The notes under the pieces: model-generated
What the model saw: the letters and a program-made list of their open reading frames with translations, nothing else
Databases searched by the model: none
Told to the model about the DNA's origin: nothing
NCBI GenBank assembly: GCA_905160935.1
Contig: CAJHZI010000442.1
Span: forward strand, 490,001 to 554,000
Direction: 5' to 3'
DNA length: 64,000 bases
Origin: Enchytraeus crypticus
Lineage: Eukaryota; Annelida; Clitellata; Enchytraeida; Enchytraeidae
Shown here: one piece after another, positions 46,026 through 57,807 of the stretch
Position numbering within the stretch: position 1 is the stretch's first letter
Layout of the letters: every line of letters begins with the position of its first letter
Position numbers and translations under genes: made by a program

Positions 46026-47504
46026 TTACCCCCACGACTTTCATATTTAAAGTTACGCTATCAAACTTTACATACAATACCAACACCATAGCATTACCTG
46101 CACGAACTTACTTAGGTCCCATTTAAGGTTCCATGTCTCACGTATCAAATTAAATAGATGATATCACTCCATCTTAATAACTAATACAAATTTCTAAACA
46201 CGACTTCAAATGGAAATTATACTTCAAAGTCTCCATAGAATCCATAACGAAATACAATACACAGTATACTGTACAAAGGTTCTGTAGCCTTCATTCAAAA
46301 TTAACAAACTTGTAATTCATACTTCAATATTCTATATTCGCAATGTTCAACTGTGGTTGTATTCATTAATTAACACAAAAATGAAAATTAGCATTAGGTA
46401 TTCCATTCTTTGAATAATCAAATAATTATACAACTCAAATTTGATCGGTGAGTATTTAACAATATAACAATATTTTGAACCAATTTTCAAAATACTCTGT
46501 CATTTAGACATTTAGAGTCTATATAAATGTAGCAGTTCACAACAGTTATATCTCACATCAATATTTTCAATAGCTGTAGTAAATAAAATATATGAATCTC
46601 GTCTGCATATTTATACGAAATTACTGTAATAATCTTCAATTAACATCAACAACATTAACTTCAAATTACAAAACAGTAAATTTAATCAATATTTGATTTG
46701 GCATTCAAAATGGTTCGATCTCAGTTATGCCTCGACTTGGCTTTTTCTGAATTCTACCATCTTAAAATAAACATATAATTCAATTGCGATGTTAAAATAC
46801 AATATAATCACTCATTTGTACAAAAACCTTAATCTAGATACTCAATCACAGTTACAGCAAAAATATATCAATTAATGAAATATAGTTCAGAAGTCTTTTC
46901 AATGTAATTCATAATTACATATAAATACCTTAGACAACATTTATCAAATGTTTAACTTAAATAAATATATATATTAATTTTTCACATAAATGTATTTAAT
47001 TAAAGGTATTTAATTGATATTTCGAAAGTCCATCAATTAGCATTTAATGAACGTTTAAAATATATGCCATCTTCAATATATATTTAACATTTCCTATTAA
47101 ATATAAATAATGAAATTTTCAGCTTTTACAGTATTGCAAAAATCAATAATTAAATATCATGTATTACCCTATTGCATAGATCAAAAATCTCATTTCCATA
47201 TAACTTTATTCAAAAATAATGATCAATAATGAATCAAAAATCTAGACCATTTAAATAAATCTTACAACCTCTTACAGTCGCAATCACATATATAATCCAA
47301 ATAATTTAATTTAAATCGTCAAAATTTCCACATGTTTTTTCAATAAAATTTACATATACACATTTCCCATCGTAATACATTTCATTGTAACTACCAATTT
47401 TCATATACAATGTCAGCATATGTAACATTTCTTTTCAATGCTACAATAAACAATACTAACAACATCATATCAAATTTTTCACAAAAACAGTTCATTATTA
47501 CCAA

Positions 47505-47600
47505 TCAATCAATATCAATAAGAATTTAACGTCCGGTTCCTCACCAGAAGGCAATGCCAGGGACGTCTCTTGCAGACACTACACAAATAGGCGCCAAAGC
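47505..47600. repeat. Dispersed repeat AATCAATAAGAATTTAACGTCC, second copy
   Basis: Matches 41888-41990 over about 75 bp (ATAAGAATTTAACGTCCGGT, AAGGCAATGCCAGGGACGTC). Confidence 0.65.
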
Positions 47601-47854
47601 ACCACACGATGCCCACTGAGTACACAGAGCGTCGTATAATATGCGATTTCATATGCAATTCAAATTCATAATATAATAACTTGTCATTGCAATTCATTAT
47701 AATCTTCAATGCAATAACAAAATAAATATTTACAATAGGTTAAGTAGCAATATTAATAAACAATAAAAATCAATTATGTCTTCTTCGAAACATATCTCAC
47801 AGTTTTCATAAAGCACGGTTTAACATTGCATTATATCTGATCATATGTGGAAAT

Positions 47855-47938
47855 AGAGAGGAAGGCGGAAAACAGAGAAGAGTGGAGGCGTCACACACCA
47901 TGGACCTGCCAGTGGGTAGTGCACTAAGAGAGAGAGAA
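47855..47938 (+). mobile_element. LINE-B 3' end, short, plus strand
   Basis: GGCGGAAAACAGAGAAGAGTGGAGGCGT, then CCATGGACCTGCCAGTGGGT, AGTGCACTAAGAGAGAGAGA: the reverse complement of the 3' end seen in the other LINE-B copies, ending in (GA)n. It is inside the LTR element, so it inserted after that element. Confidence 0.8.
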
Positions 47939-48497
47939 TGAATAGTAATACTTTAATGGTCTATACCAAACATATAAAATACCTAGATCTATCTACCGTT
48001 TGTACAGTTCAGTACATTTAAGTTTTTAGAAAATACCTTTATTTGCCATTCTGAAGAAAACTTTATTATAATATGAAATCTTTATACAATTAACCTATCG
48101 CCATCATTAAAAGTTTCATACAACATAACTTTTCTAGTAGATTCAAAAATATTTAATTTTGCATCAATTTTATTAATTGTACATGTATCATAAATTAGTA
48201 TATCAGCATAAATAAATTAAATAGACCTACTAAATACATTATAATTCATTATAATTCATACCTAAAGCAAGGTGTTAGTAAATAGTTTATCAAATACAGT
48301 TCTATTTATTTTACTGACTATTTCATCTATTTAATATGAATCATCAATATTCCAAAATTTTAATTAGCATCATTATTATAACGTTATGTAGCAATTTCCA
48401 CATGAATAAATCATATAATGCTAATCATATAATGATAATCATATAATTATAATCCCATAATTATAATCACATAATTTAAGCATATAATCTAATAATA

Positions 48498-48580
48498 GGG
48501 TGGGTGGATGGGGGAGGGCGGGTAATAGACTTTAGGGGGGCGAACTTGACGGGGGTGTGAACTTGGGGGGTGGGGCGCGA
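48498..48580 (+). other. G-rich patch with G-quadruplex potential
   Basis: GGGTGGGTGGATGGGGGAGGG followed by CGGG gives at least four G-runs with short loops. Then three diverged repeats of a GAACTTGRSGGGGGTG type follow (48540-48580). It is unique in this AT-rich window. Confidence 0.75.
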
Positions 48581-49344
48581 ACTGGAACCTCAGTTGTTGT
48601 ACGTTTCTTTCGCATCTCTCTGCTGAAGTTCTGATCCTCTGCAACAAAGTAGCAATCATTTCAATTAATCAAATGTTGCCTTAGTAACACATGTGCATTC
48701 ATGTATGTTTTCTGCAGCCATGTTGTTTTGCCTACTCTCAAATTAATACATAACAAACCTGCAATTGTAACGAATAACATTACAAAACTAACAAATCGCC
48801 TCTGTTGTCTATCCTTCCATCAGTCAAATTTTCGAGACTACTCAAAATCATCTCTACTTCTTCAAGGATTTCCAGTACTAGACAACAGCATGTTCAAAAA
48901 GAGTCTAGATACTACCTTAAAATTGTATCTAGTTTACACAATTTAACAAGTCACACTTAACACCTCAAAATTTTACAGTACAAGTCACATTTTTAACATT
49001 TAAAAAGACGCAATAACGTCACTCTTCTCATTTCAGTTTAACGCCTATACCATAACATATATGCAACAATCAAACAATTCTACATCATGTCTGGATCTAT
49101 GTTTGACTGTATGTACATCTTTTAATATATTAAAAATAGTCACAATGTGATTCAACTTTCCAATATGCTAATTAATTTGCATAACATAAAGATTCGCATT
49201 AAATCACTTCATTCGATTCATCATGTACTTATGTATTTCTCAATTTAATCAATAATTCAGATAAAATTAATCTATTGCTTTTATCACTAATTAACAGAGA
49301 GATTAAATTCAGTTAATATGCTGTATTTTAGTTAGTTTACATTT

Positions 49345-49977
49345 TTATTCGGTATACCAGCTTAATATATCAGGAAGTAAATTATGTTTTGCTGGCTTGT
49401 ATGTTATTTTTATATTGAACTCTTGTAATTCTAGTGACCATCTCATTAGTCTCATATTATGATTTGTCATTTTGTGCAAGTATGATAATGGATTGTGATC
49501 GCTGAGCAGTTGAATTGGATATGATCCAAAATAAACTTTGAATATTCTAAGCGCAGTTATTAATGCTAGGCATTCTTTCTCAATAACTGAATATTTTATT
49601 TGATGTTCATTGAGCTTCTTGCTATAGTAACAGATGGGATGTTGCGTATTATTATATTCCTGGCATAATATTGCTCCGAGTGCAACATTCGACGCATCTA
49701 CTGCTATATTGAAAGGTTTGTCAAAATCTGGCGCTTTCAATATAGGAATTGAAGACAACTTCATTTTGATTAGAGTAAAAGCTTCTTCTGCAGTGTGATT
49801 CCATTCAAATTTCTGATTTTTCTTCAACATTTCAGTAAGATAGGCCGTTATATCCGCAATATTATTGATGCATCTAGAGCAGTAATTGATTATTCCTAGA
49901 AACTGCGTCAGTTGTTTCTTATCCTTTGGTGGTGGAAAATTCAATATAGCTTTAATTTTCACTTCATTAGGTCTCAT
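49345..49977 (-). pseudogene. Fossil RNase H region of the LTR element
   Basis: 210 residues. First comes the RT-RNase H connection (KIKAILNFPPPKDKKQLTQF-LG) and then RNase H (NIAVDASNVALGAILCQEYN, YSVIEKECLALITALRIFKV, LLSDHNPLSYLHKM, DILSWYTE), with the acidic positions D, E, D of Ty3/Gypsy RNase H visible. It degrades the RNA strand during reverse transcription. Part of the broken element. Confidence 0.9.
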
Positions 49978-50126
49978 AACCTATCTTATGGCCTAAGTAC
50001 GTCACGTATTCGGCAGCAAATTCACATTTTGATTACTTTATCGTGAGTCCTGCTTCATAAATTCAACTTAATACTCGCCTTATATGATCCAAATGTTCCG
50101 TCCATGTCTTGCCATGGCTTATTATG

Positions 50127-50381
50127 TCATCCAAATACGCTCCCACAAAATTTGTCTAATTTTCTCAGTATTATTGCCATAAGTCTCTGAAATGTACTTG
50201 CCGAACTTGACAAGCCTAAGGGCATGACTTTGAACCGGTAGAGTCCAAATGGAGTTATAAATGCACATATATCACGACTTTTGTCATCTAGTTTAATTTG
50301 CCAGTAAGCCTTTGATATATCTATTTTAGTAATAAATTCTGCTCCTGCTATTTTATCCATTAAATCATCAATTCTCGGCAA
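50127..50381 (-). pseudogene. Fossil reverse transcriptase region of the LTR element
   Basis: 84 residues open: MPRIDDLMDKIAGAEFITKI, DISKAYWQIKLDDKSRDICA, FITPFGLYRFKVMPLGLSSS, the Ty3/Gypsy RT palm with the first catalytic Asp (TKIDISKAY). The surrounding RT remains are in the same element on both sides. Confidence 0.9.
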
Positions 50382-50489
50382 TGAGAAACAGTCGGGTTTC
50401 GTTATATTATTAACTTTTCTGTAATCTACAACAAATCTTACTGAACCGTCTGGTTTATCTACTAATAATATGGGAGATGCCCAGTCACT

Positions 50490-51158
50490 TTAACATTCTT
50501 CTATGATTCCCATTTGTTCCATGACTTCCAATTCTTTCTTAATTAATTCCATCTTTTGAGCATTAGCTCTGTATGGGTGCAACCTGATTGGTTTAGCATC
50601 CTTCTTTATTTCTAGTTTATGAGTAATTAAATCCGTTTTACCTGGTCTGTCATCAAACAATCCTGGGTAACTTTTAATTAACCTCAAGAGTTCATTTTTC
50701 TGTTGGAGTGTTAGATGATTAAATTCTGAAATGGTTATTGTATTGTGTGGTAAATTCTGTATTAAATATTCTTTATCCTGTTCTTCAGTGAATTTATCTT
50801 CAATATCTGATGGGTTTACAGTCCATGTAGTAAACACAGGTATTGTCGGTCTCTCTACATATGCTTTGAGCATGTTTATGTGGCACAGTTTGTTACGTTT
50901 TCTTTTTGAACTTGTGGCTACTATGTAATCTACATCTCTTTTATTTGTTATTTTAAATGGTCCTGTCCATTTTATCTCCAGAGGATTGTTGGGTTTTGGT
51001 AGTAATGCCAACACTAAATCTCCTACATTAAATTTTCTCTCTCTTGCATGTCTGTCGTAATTAGATTTCATGTTTTCTTTCTTTACTTCAGCCGTCTTTG
51101 TCGCAAGCTGCCTAGTGTCATATATCCTTTGTTTCATGTTTGCTATGAAATTTAGCAT
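50490..51158 (-). pseudogene. Fossil integrase C-terminal end fused to RT start
   Basis: 222 residues. The first part is an integrase tail with the GPY/F-type module (NVGDLVLALLPKPNNPLEIK, WTGPFKI, LCHINMLKAYVERP). The second is the region before RT (LLRLIKSYPGLFDDRPGKTD, then KPIRLHPYRANAQK). Having both in one frame places integrase upstream of RT, as in Gmr1-like Gypsy elements and unlike ordinary Ty3/Gypsy. Confidence 0.85.
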
Positions 51159-51621
51159 ATCAGATCTGACGGATTTTATTTTTTCATTTAAATGTTCTTT
51201 CTATTTTTAATTTTTAAAAGCTGAAAATTTTTCTAAAAAGCTGAATATTTAATCCAGTTTTTTATATTTTGCAAAGAAATTTTTATGAGTCTTAGGAAAG
51301 ATAGTTTTCAAATACTCCTCCAAATTTTATTAATATAAATGCAAAACTTCCCCAGTTATGGCACTATTATAAAAGCCTTAACGTAACAAAGAATTAACAG
51401 AGTAGAAAATTCAGTAGAATTTTTTTACCTCATCTTCAATACATAGTCAAGCAAGTAAATACTGTTGTTCTGAGTTTAATTGACACTATAAAGCAAAACT
51501 TTTTAATTTAGAACTCATATTTGGACATATTTAGTGCCTCATACCGTGCAATATTAAAATTGTAACACTAATAATAACCTAGTTGACTTAATTTCAACGC
51601 TGTAGAACTGGGATTGATCAT

Positions 51622-54600
51622 TTATATCCAAATATCCTCTTCTCTGTCAAGTGGTATATCTCCATCTTCAAAAAGGAAAAATTCAACAGTTTCTGACTCT
51701 TGTTTGTCAACTACTTCAATCTGCTCCTCTGCGACCCACGGTAAGTCTTCATCTATATACATGTATATATGATCTTCGTCTTCTAATTCAAAGCCATTAT
51801 CAGTAGTCACATTCTTCTGACAGTTACTGCAATCAACTCCATTACAATTCGAACAGGCTGATACGCACGGGATGCCGTTGCGCTTGCAAGAGCACATAGT
51901 TGTGCCACAAGTATTTTTAGAAGTAGTTTTTACATCTACAACGAATGACTTGCAGAAGTTCAGCAGGTGCTGGTTCCAAATCCGTTGTGATGGGCTCCAG
52001 TTGGCCTTCATTATTCAACTTCCACCCCCACAAACACGGATCCAGGACATTAGTTTTCAAAGATTTCCACTCAGCTACCTGTAGATGAACTCTAAGGCAG
52101 TGAAAATGTGCAGCTCTCTCTGTAGACGGCAACAGATGAGGCAAAACTGCTGATTTAGTAGTGCTGCATAGCTTAGTGTATGTTCTGTATCTGATCTTAC
52201 CGAGCGTATCTTCATTAGGGATACCACCATACAGTAAAACAATTAGTCTGCACCCTGCCTTAGAAATATCATCTTTATGACACGAATCTGATAAAACTTG
52301 ACAATCATGTGATGCTTCTGCAACTGAAAACTTCTTAAAAGCCATAGATTTAGCATGACCGTACAGCGCAGATGTTGTATCACAGCCAGAGAGAGCATGG
52401 ATTACCAGAAGATTCTTCCTAGCAGTCTCCCCAATCTGTTGCTGTACCTGTGATATGCTAATGAAACTGCACCCAGACTTATTTACTTTAGCATCCATGA
52501 TACCAGCTTCAGTTGATTTCTCCCCTTTCAAATGTGTCCTTGACTGGTGAGCCACTCTGGATTCTCTTCTCATAAGAATAGGAGCCATTGAACTGTTCCA
52601 ATGATATGTCAGCAGTACTAATATGTCCGTATCATCTGCTACAACTGTAACATGCTGCAAGTTACTAGCAAGCTCAACGACTCTTTTCACTATAAGAGTA
52701 TCTGCATCTCCTGGAGCTTGAACTACATCCATGGCATTATTTTTAATATATTTCATCAGGAGGTCAATAAATTGGGCCTTATTTTCAGAGTTCGCCAGAA
52801 ACTGAGTCTGAGCAGAAGAAGCAAGTACTTCCTCAGAAACTTGAATTGATGGTGTCACTTTCCCTGACCTCCTCTTATGTTCCGGATCCTTTGTTGAAGG
52901 TCCACTAAAATATCCATCAAATACGACTGTAACATGTCTGCCATATTTACGAATAATATAGTCAATATACTGCTGACAAATCTGTAGGTATTTCTGATCT
53001 TTCACCCACCGCACTCGATGAAGTAATGCACCGCCATCAAGAATATACCAGGTCTGCGCAATTCGGTCACAAAAGGCATCTTTTGACAGTATCCTCCCAA
53101 GTGCTGCTTTGTTAGACTTGCGCATAAGAGCACTGTCAAAGAGTGATGAAGGTATAGGTGTTAGCTCAAAAGCAAATACCTTGTCCATGTCAGCATTCCT
53201 TTCGGCCAACACAATTAATCTGTTGAAGAGATTCTCATATTTCATATGAACAACTTTGTTATCTATGGTGACACCTTTATGCAAATTAATCATAGTCTTT
53301 ACTGTAGCCTTCTTTTTAAGCTGAATATTCGCGAATGATAGCCCAGTCATGTTCCTTTGAAGTATTCTTCCAACTTCTTCAGCACTGTCACAGTTGATTC
53401 CAACCCCACCAGCAGCCATTAAACCGGTTGAGATACAACGCAAGGATGTATCGTGAACGACAAAGGGATTATGAATACTAAACCATTAGCTTATCAATAT
53501 CTGCAATGTCACGCTTCACTCTAGAAGGCCTCAATTCAACATGCTGTTCACTAGTGATATTGTGAAGACCTGTAAGACTTGTCATAGCTTGGTGTATACC
53601 TGCACACTGATGCATAGTATATACCCATGTGAGTCTGACTGATTCAGTAAACCCACGACCCCGGGTCAGTCCTCCATGAGTTTTTAATGATCGCATCAAA
53701 ATTTGTTCAATGGCAAGATCTGTCCAAATTCCTGCCCATGCTCTGTCTGATCTTCTGATCGATTGAAAACCATATTTGTTGAACTGCTCGTATAGCCAAG
53801 GATGGATGTTTACTTGGCAAGTCTTCCATCATATGTAGATATAATCGTGTATATTTGGCATAATTGAAATGACCAGTTGCAGCAAACAAGTGCAGCATTC
53901 TTGAAGTTGCATATAAATGCAATGACCAGTTGTTCATTCTCTTAGCTCTTATGAACAATCTAATTGTTTCCATATGGTACATGAACTGTAGCCATAGCTT
54001 AGCAGTTCGAGAATGCTCCTGAAGTTGTTGCTTTAGCTTCTTAATGATATCCAACAATTTCTGAACAGAACTTGACGATGAGATGGAAGAAGGAACAGTA
54101 TCAGTGGTTTCATCAAGAAGCTCTTTGTGCAAGCGAATGAGTTCTGCACGGTCTTCTTCTGAATAATTTACTTGAGATTCACTGCTATCTGTAGTCAGTT
54201 TCTTCAACAAAATAGCACTTAAGGCAGAATCTATAAGGAAGTAGCCTCTCAATGCCCTTGATATGGCTTTTCCAGTCATCATATGGGTGACGGTATTGGA
54301 ACCATAGCATTGTTCAAGTGCAGCTGCAAAACCTGACCCTTCCATGACATCTCCTAAGCTTCCAACGAAGTTCATGAGCATATGAAAACCACCCAGTCGA
54401 CATACAATATTCAGTGACGAAGCTTGGCATATCTCAACTGCTTTCAGCCACAGAGGTTGATCAAATGTAACACATGGTGTACAGGTATTTAACTGTTTGG
54501 CCTGATTCACAACATATGTCAAAGTTGAATATATGCAAGTAGGGTCACTTGGACTCAAATCCACAATAGGTAGTAGTGTTATATCAGACTTCACATTGTG

Positions 54601-54753
54601 AATTTCTGTGATGTTTGTGGCAACACATTGCATATAGCCAGACCAACTAGGATGAGTGCCCTCTGGTTTGCAAAATGACAGACCTGCACTCCATATGAGA
54701 TCCAACTGCTGTGCAAATGTTACAGTACTGTGAGAATGTTCTAGCTCTCTCAT
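51622..54753 (-). pseudogene. Cargo block: FEN/XPG-like nuclease and CXC cysteine cluster
   Basis: This block sits where gag-protease-integrase core would be. It is broken in a few places. Its N-terminal part (about 54753-53478) has HPSWSGYMQCV, LPIVDLSPSDPTCIYSTLTY, RLGGFHMLMNFVGSLGDVME and GGLTRGRGFTESVRLTWVYT, which I recall only from multicopy uncharacterised animal proteins. Then (about 53443-51917) come a PIN-like DGYF/VFDGY, VVQAPGDADTLIV, VTVVADDTDILVLL and IHALSGCDTTSALYGHAKSM. These resemble the I-region acidic motifs and the helix-turn-helix of FEN1/XPG nucleases. Last comes a CXC/tesmin-like cluster (CSCKRNGIPCVSACSNCNGV then DCSNC, about 51890-51815) and an acidic tail. Role unknown; nuclease function is inferred from motifs. 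Confidence 0.7.
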
Positions 54754-54990
54754 CTCTCTAATTGTTAAGTTATATCCAGCCGTTTAAATTTTGTTTATTT
54801 ACATTTTGTTCAGTGTATTGATTAAAATGTAACTCTTGCAATTATTATTGATCGTCCTTTTCACATTTACATATGTACATTAAATTAATAGCTTATAACA
54901 GTCTACAGGTTCCCGAGTAAACGTTTTCAAGGCAGGTCCTCAATAAAATTAAGGACCTGTTACTTTCAAACGGCCGGCTCTGAGCCCCCA
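54754..54990 (-). promoter_or_regulatory. Leader between 5' LTR/PBS and the cargo block
   Basis: Contains the PBS-like end and a hairpin AGGTCCTCAATAAAATTAAG-GACCT at 54935-54959. The 240-bp leader is short, so the cargo block starts where gag would. Confidence 0.5.
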
Positions 54991-55750
54991 ATTATAATAA
55001 TCTAATGTTTTGAAACGATTATTATAATACTTGTACTTTGTTCTTAATGTGACACTGTATTTAATCTATCAGCTAATTCAATACAAACGATAACTCCATT
55101 AATTCATATTTTCTAATTAATTTAATAGTAATATATATCGAACACAGAAATGACACATAATAATACGATAATAATGCAAGGTCCAAAAACAATATTAAGT
55201 CGCCCTGGTCTCTACTCAACCAACGCTACCAAGTACTCTACATTTAACCAGTGTAGGCCGCTGAGAACACTATGACTAGAGCAAATCAAAATTAATTTAA
55301 GGATTAAGGAAATTAAAAAGGTAAAGCTTTCAAGTGGGCCATAATAAGGAACTACGCCGTCCTCTACAGCTTATTACATATTACTATAAGACCTGCACTA
55401 TCACCGAATACCACAGTTCGCAGAAATATTAATATTTCAAATTCAAGCACTCTAAAACCTTTACTAAACCACGATCAAAAGTGTTCAACTTATCTTCTAG
55501 TTCTACATTGGATATCTCAGAGATCACAGGAGACTCTGACGCTTCATCGTCCTCTAAGCGACATATAAAACTATTTCTATCTCTTAAAAACACTTGCTTC
55601 TCCTGTACACAACACGTCCCCACGTCATCAACAATAATACTCTTCCGGAAGTGACGTTAACACGTCACTAAAGAAAATGACGTAAACAAGACTTTTTATC
55701 AACACCTTAAACATAGAACAACAACAACACTAGTATAAATATTGCACCAT

Positions 55751-55754
<4 letters not shown>
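54991..55754 (-). repeat. 5' LTR of the 10.5-kb element
   Basis: 764 bp, about 96% identical to 45257-46025 by eye. The reading frame at 55623-55429 corresponds to that in the other LTR. The PBS (TTGGGGGCTC on the element strand, similar to the tRNA-Pro site of gammaretroviruses) directly follows. Confidence 0.9.

Positions 55755-55802
<48 letters not shown>
55755..55802. repeat. (AT)n tract, right flank of LTR element
   Basis: Pure AT repeat directly after the 5' LTR. Confidence 0.95.
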
Positions 55803-55805
<3 letters not shown>

Positions 55806-56030
55806 TCAATAGCGCAATGGATAACGTCATGAAGTTTAAAATGACAGATCCTGAGATGAATTGAACCCTCGTGTGTTCGAATCCCAGCCGCGCTGATCTG
55901 AGAGTAAAATCTCGGACATTCACTGGACTGTTTATACAGAAATAGAAAAAATTGCCTAACGGATTAAACATGTGGTATTAAAAAGTGATAGATATCAACA
56001 TAGTTGATCATTTCACTATAATGCGTGTTT

Positions 56031-56037
<7 letters not shown>
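55803..56037 (+). repeat. SINE-B (tRNA-derived), plus strand
   Basis: Head GTCTCAATAGCGCAATGGAT, AACGTCATGAAG with A-box-like TAGCGCAATGG, B box TGTTCGAATCCCAGCC, and a tail to CACTATAATGCGTGTTTACTT. Same family as 18511-18742 in the opposite orientation. It sits between two (AT)n tracts. Confidence 0.85.
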
Positions 56038-56095
<58 letters not shown>

Positions 56096-56365
56096 CATAA
56101 TATCTGACTCTTCTCTTCAGTGACCTAACTGCCAAGTGGCAGGTTCAATGTACATATTCATACTCAAAGTCTGCTTCTCGCTGCATAAGATCACTCCTTA
56201 GATCAACAAGTTAATCCCTTTACAAAGTCTATTTACTTATCCGTACCTTATGTAGCCTATAGATTGGGAAATATATAGCTTCTGAGGTGGTTTCCCGTTG
56301 CCTTCCTAGGATCTATATATAGATTATTTATAGCTTACATGTATGTTTATATATAAATTTATATA

Positions 56366-56423
<58 letters not shown>
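56038..56423. repeat. (AT)n tracts with a SINE-like middle
   Basis: (AT)n at 56034-56092 and 56368-56422. Between them, 56100-56320 has CTGCCAAGTGGCAGGTTCAA and GAGGTGGTTTCCCGTTGCCT-TCCTAGGATC, the latter shared with 12123 and 20131. Confidence 0.7.
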
Positions 56424-56426
<3 letters not shown>

Positions 56427-56560
56427 CTGGTAAAGCTAAGGTTAACGTCAGTTTCCTCACTTGAAAGCGATGTCAGTGACGGGCGAGCCCAGGATTTGAA
56501 CCCCGTACCTACTGATCCGCGGTCGAGTATCTTACCGATTTCGCCACTGGCGGAGTGGTG
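56424..56560 (-). repeat. SINE-A, minus strand
   Basis: The reverse complement matches the 31648 copy throughout: AAGCTGGTAAAGCTAAGGTT, AACGTCAGTTTCCTCACTTG, ... GGGCGAGCCCAGGATTTGAA, ... GATCCGCGGTCGAGTATCTTACCGA. B and A boxes are inverted accordingly. Both sides are (AT)n. Confidence 0.9.
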
Positions 56561-56565
56561 GAGTG

Positions 56566-56874
<309 letters not shown>

Positions 56875-57702
56875 CACTGTGTTTTTTATTACTGATACCC
56901 CTAATTATTTATACAATAAAGTCATAAGGAGTTGACCGGTGTTCTTTAAATTTACAGTACTTGACCAGCAGCCAATTCTACCAAACATAGAGAAATGTCG
57001 TTTGAATATTTTTAATAACGTGAAAGTTATAGTTTTGCGAATAGGAGTGGGGTCAGACAAGAAATTTCCAGTACAGGATTACGGGTATGTTACATGCAGT
57101 TTAAAATTATCTCCATAAAAATAACAGCGAAAGATAAAATGAAATTTCTGCTAATTCGATATTGAATAGCAATCATTTCTTTTGAAAAACGACGTAAAAT
57201 GCATGCTGATATGTTCTTTATTGACAAAGTTGTAGAACTTTTGATGCAAGCATTAAGTCCTTGGGCCTACGTGTGGTAGGCGAGAGCTCAGATGCCGTGA
57301 GACGATGAGAGCGCAGAACTACTGCAATGCATGCATAAAAATTCAATAACTTTGGCAATTAACAACATATTAGCACGCATTTTACCTCATTTTGAAAATA
57401 AATGATTGATCTTCAAAATGGCATTAGTAGAAATTCTATGTTACGTGTGCGCTATTATTTTTATAGTGATAATTTTACCCTGCATGTAACATACCGTAAT
57501 CCTGTACTGGAAATTTCTTATCTGACCCCACTCCTATTCGCAAAACTATAACTTTTACGTTATTAAAGATATTAAAAAGAAATTCAATATATTTAATAGA
57601 ATTGGCTGCTGGTCAAGTTCTGTAAATTTCAAAAACGTCTGTCAACTCCTTAGGACTTTATTGTAAAAATAATACGGGGTATCAGTTATAAAAAACACAG
57701 TG
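56875..57702. mobile_element. 828-bp fold-back transposon, copy 2
   Basis: Starts CACTGTGTTTTTTATTACTG and ends CAGTTATAAAAAACACAGTG, flanked by TA on both sides. The inverted halves share GGAGTGGGGTCAGACAAGAA and CAGTACAGGATTACGG / CCGTAATCCTGTACTGG. It aligns with 43564-44391 over its length and has exactly the same size. Non-coding. TA duplication suggests the Tc1/mariner group. Confidence 0.9.
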
Positions 57703-57732
57703 TATTTATATACTATACATGTATATAGATGT

Positions 57733-57801
<69 letters not shown>
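57703..57801. repeat. (AT)n tract
   Basis: TA repeat from about 57735 to 57801, between two DNA transposons. Confidence 0.9.

Positions 57802-57807
<6 letters not shown>

Larger units (their letters stand above)
46026..49344 (-). other. AT-rich 3' region of the LTR element
   Basis: 3.3 kb between RNase H and the 3' LTR with no credible gene; an env is not visible. It holds a dispersed repeat (47505-47600), a LINE-B 3' end (47855-47938) and a G-rich patch (48498-48580). Confidence 0.6.
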
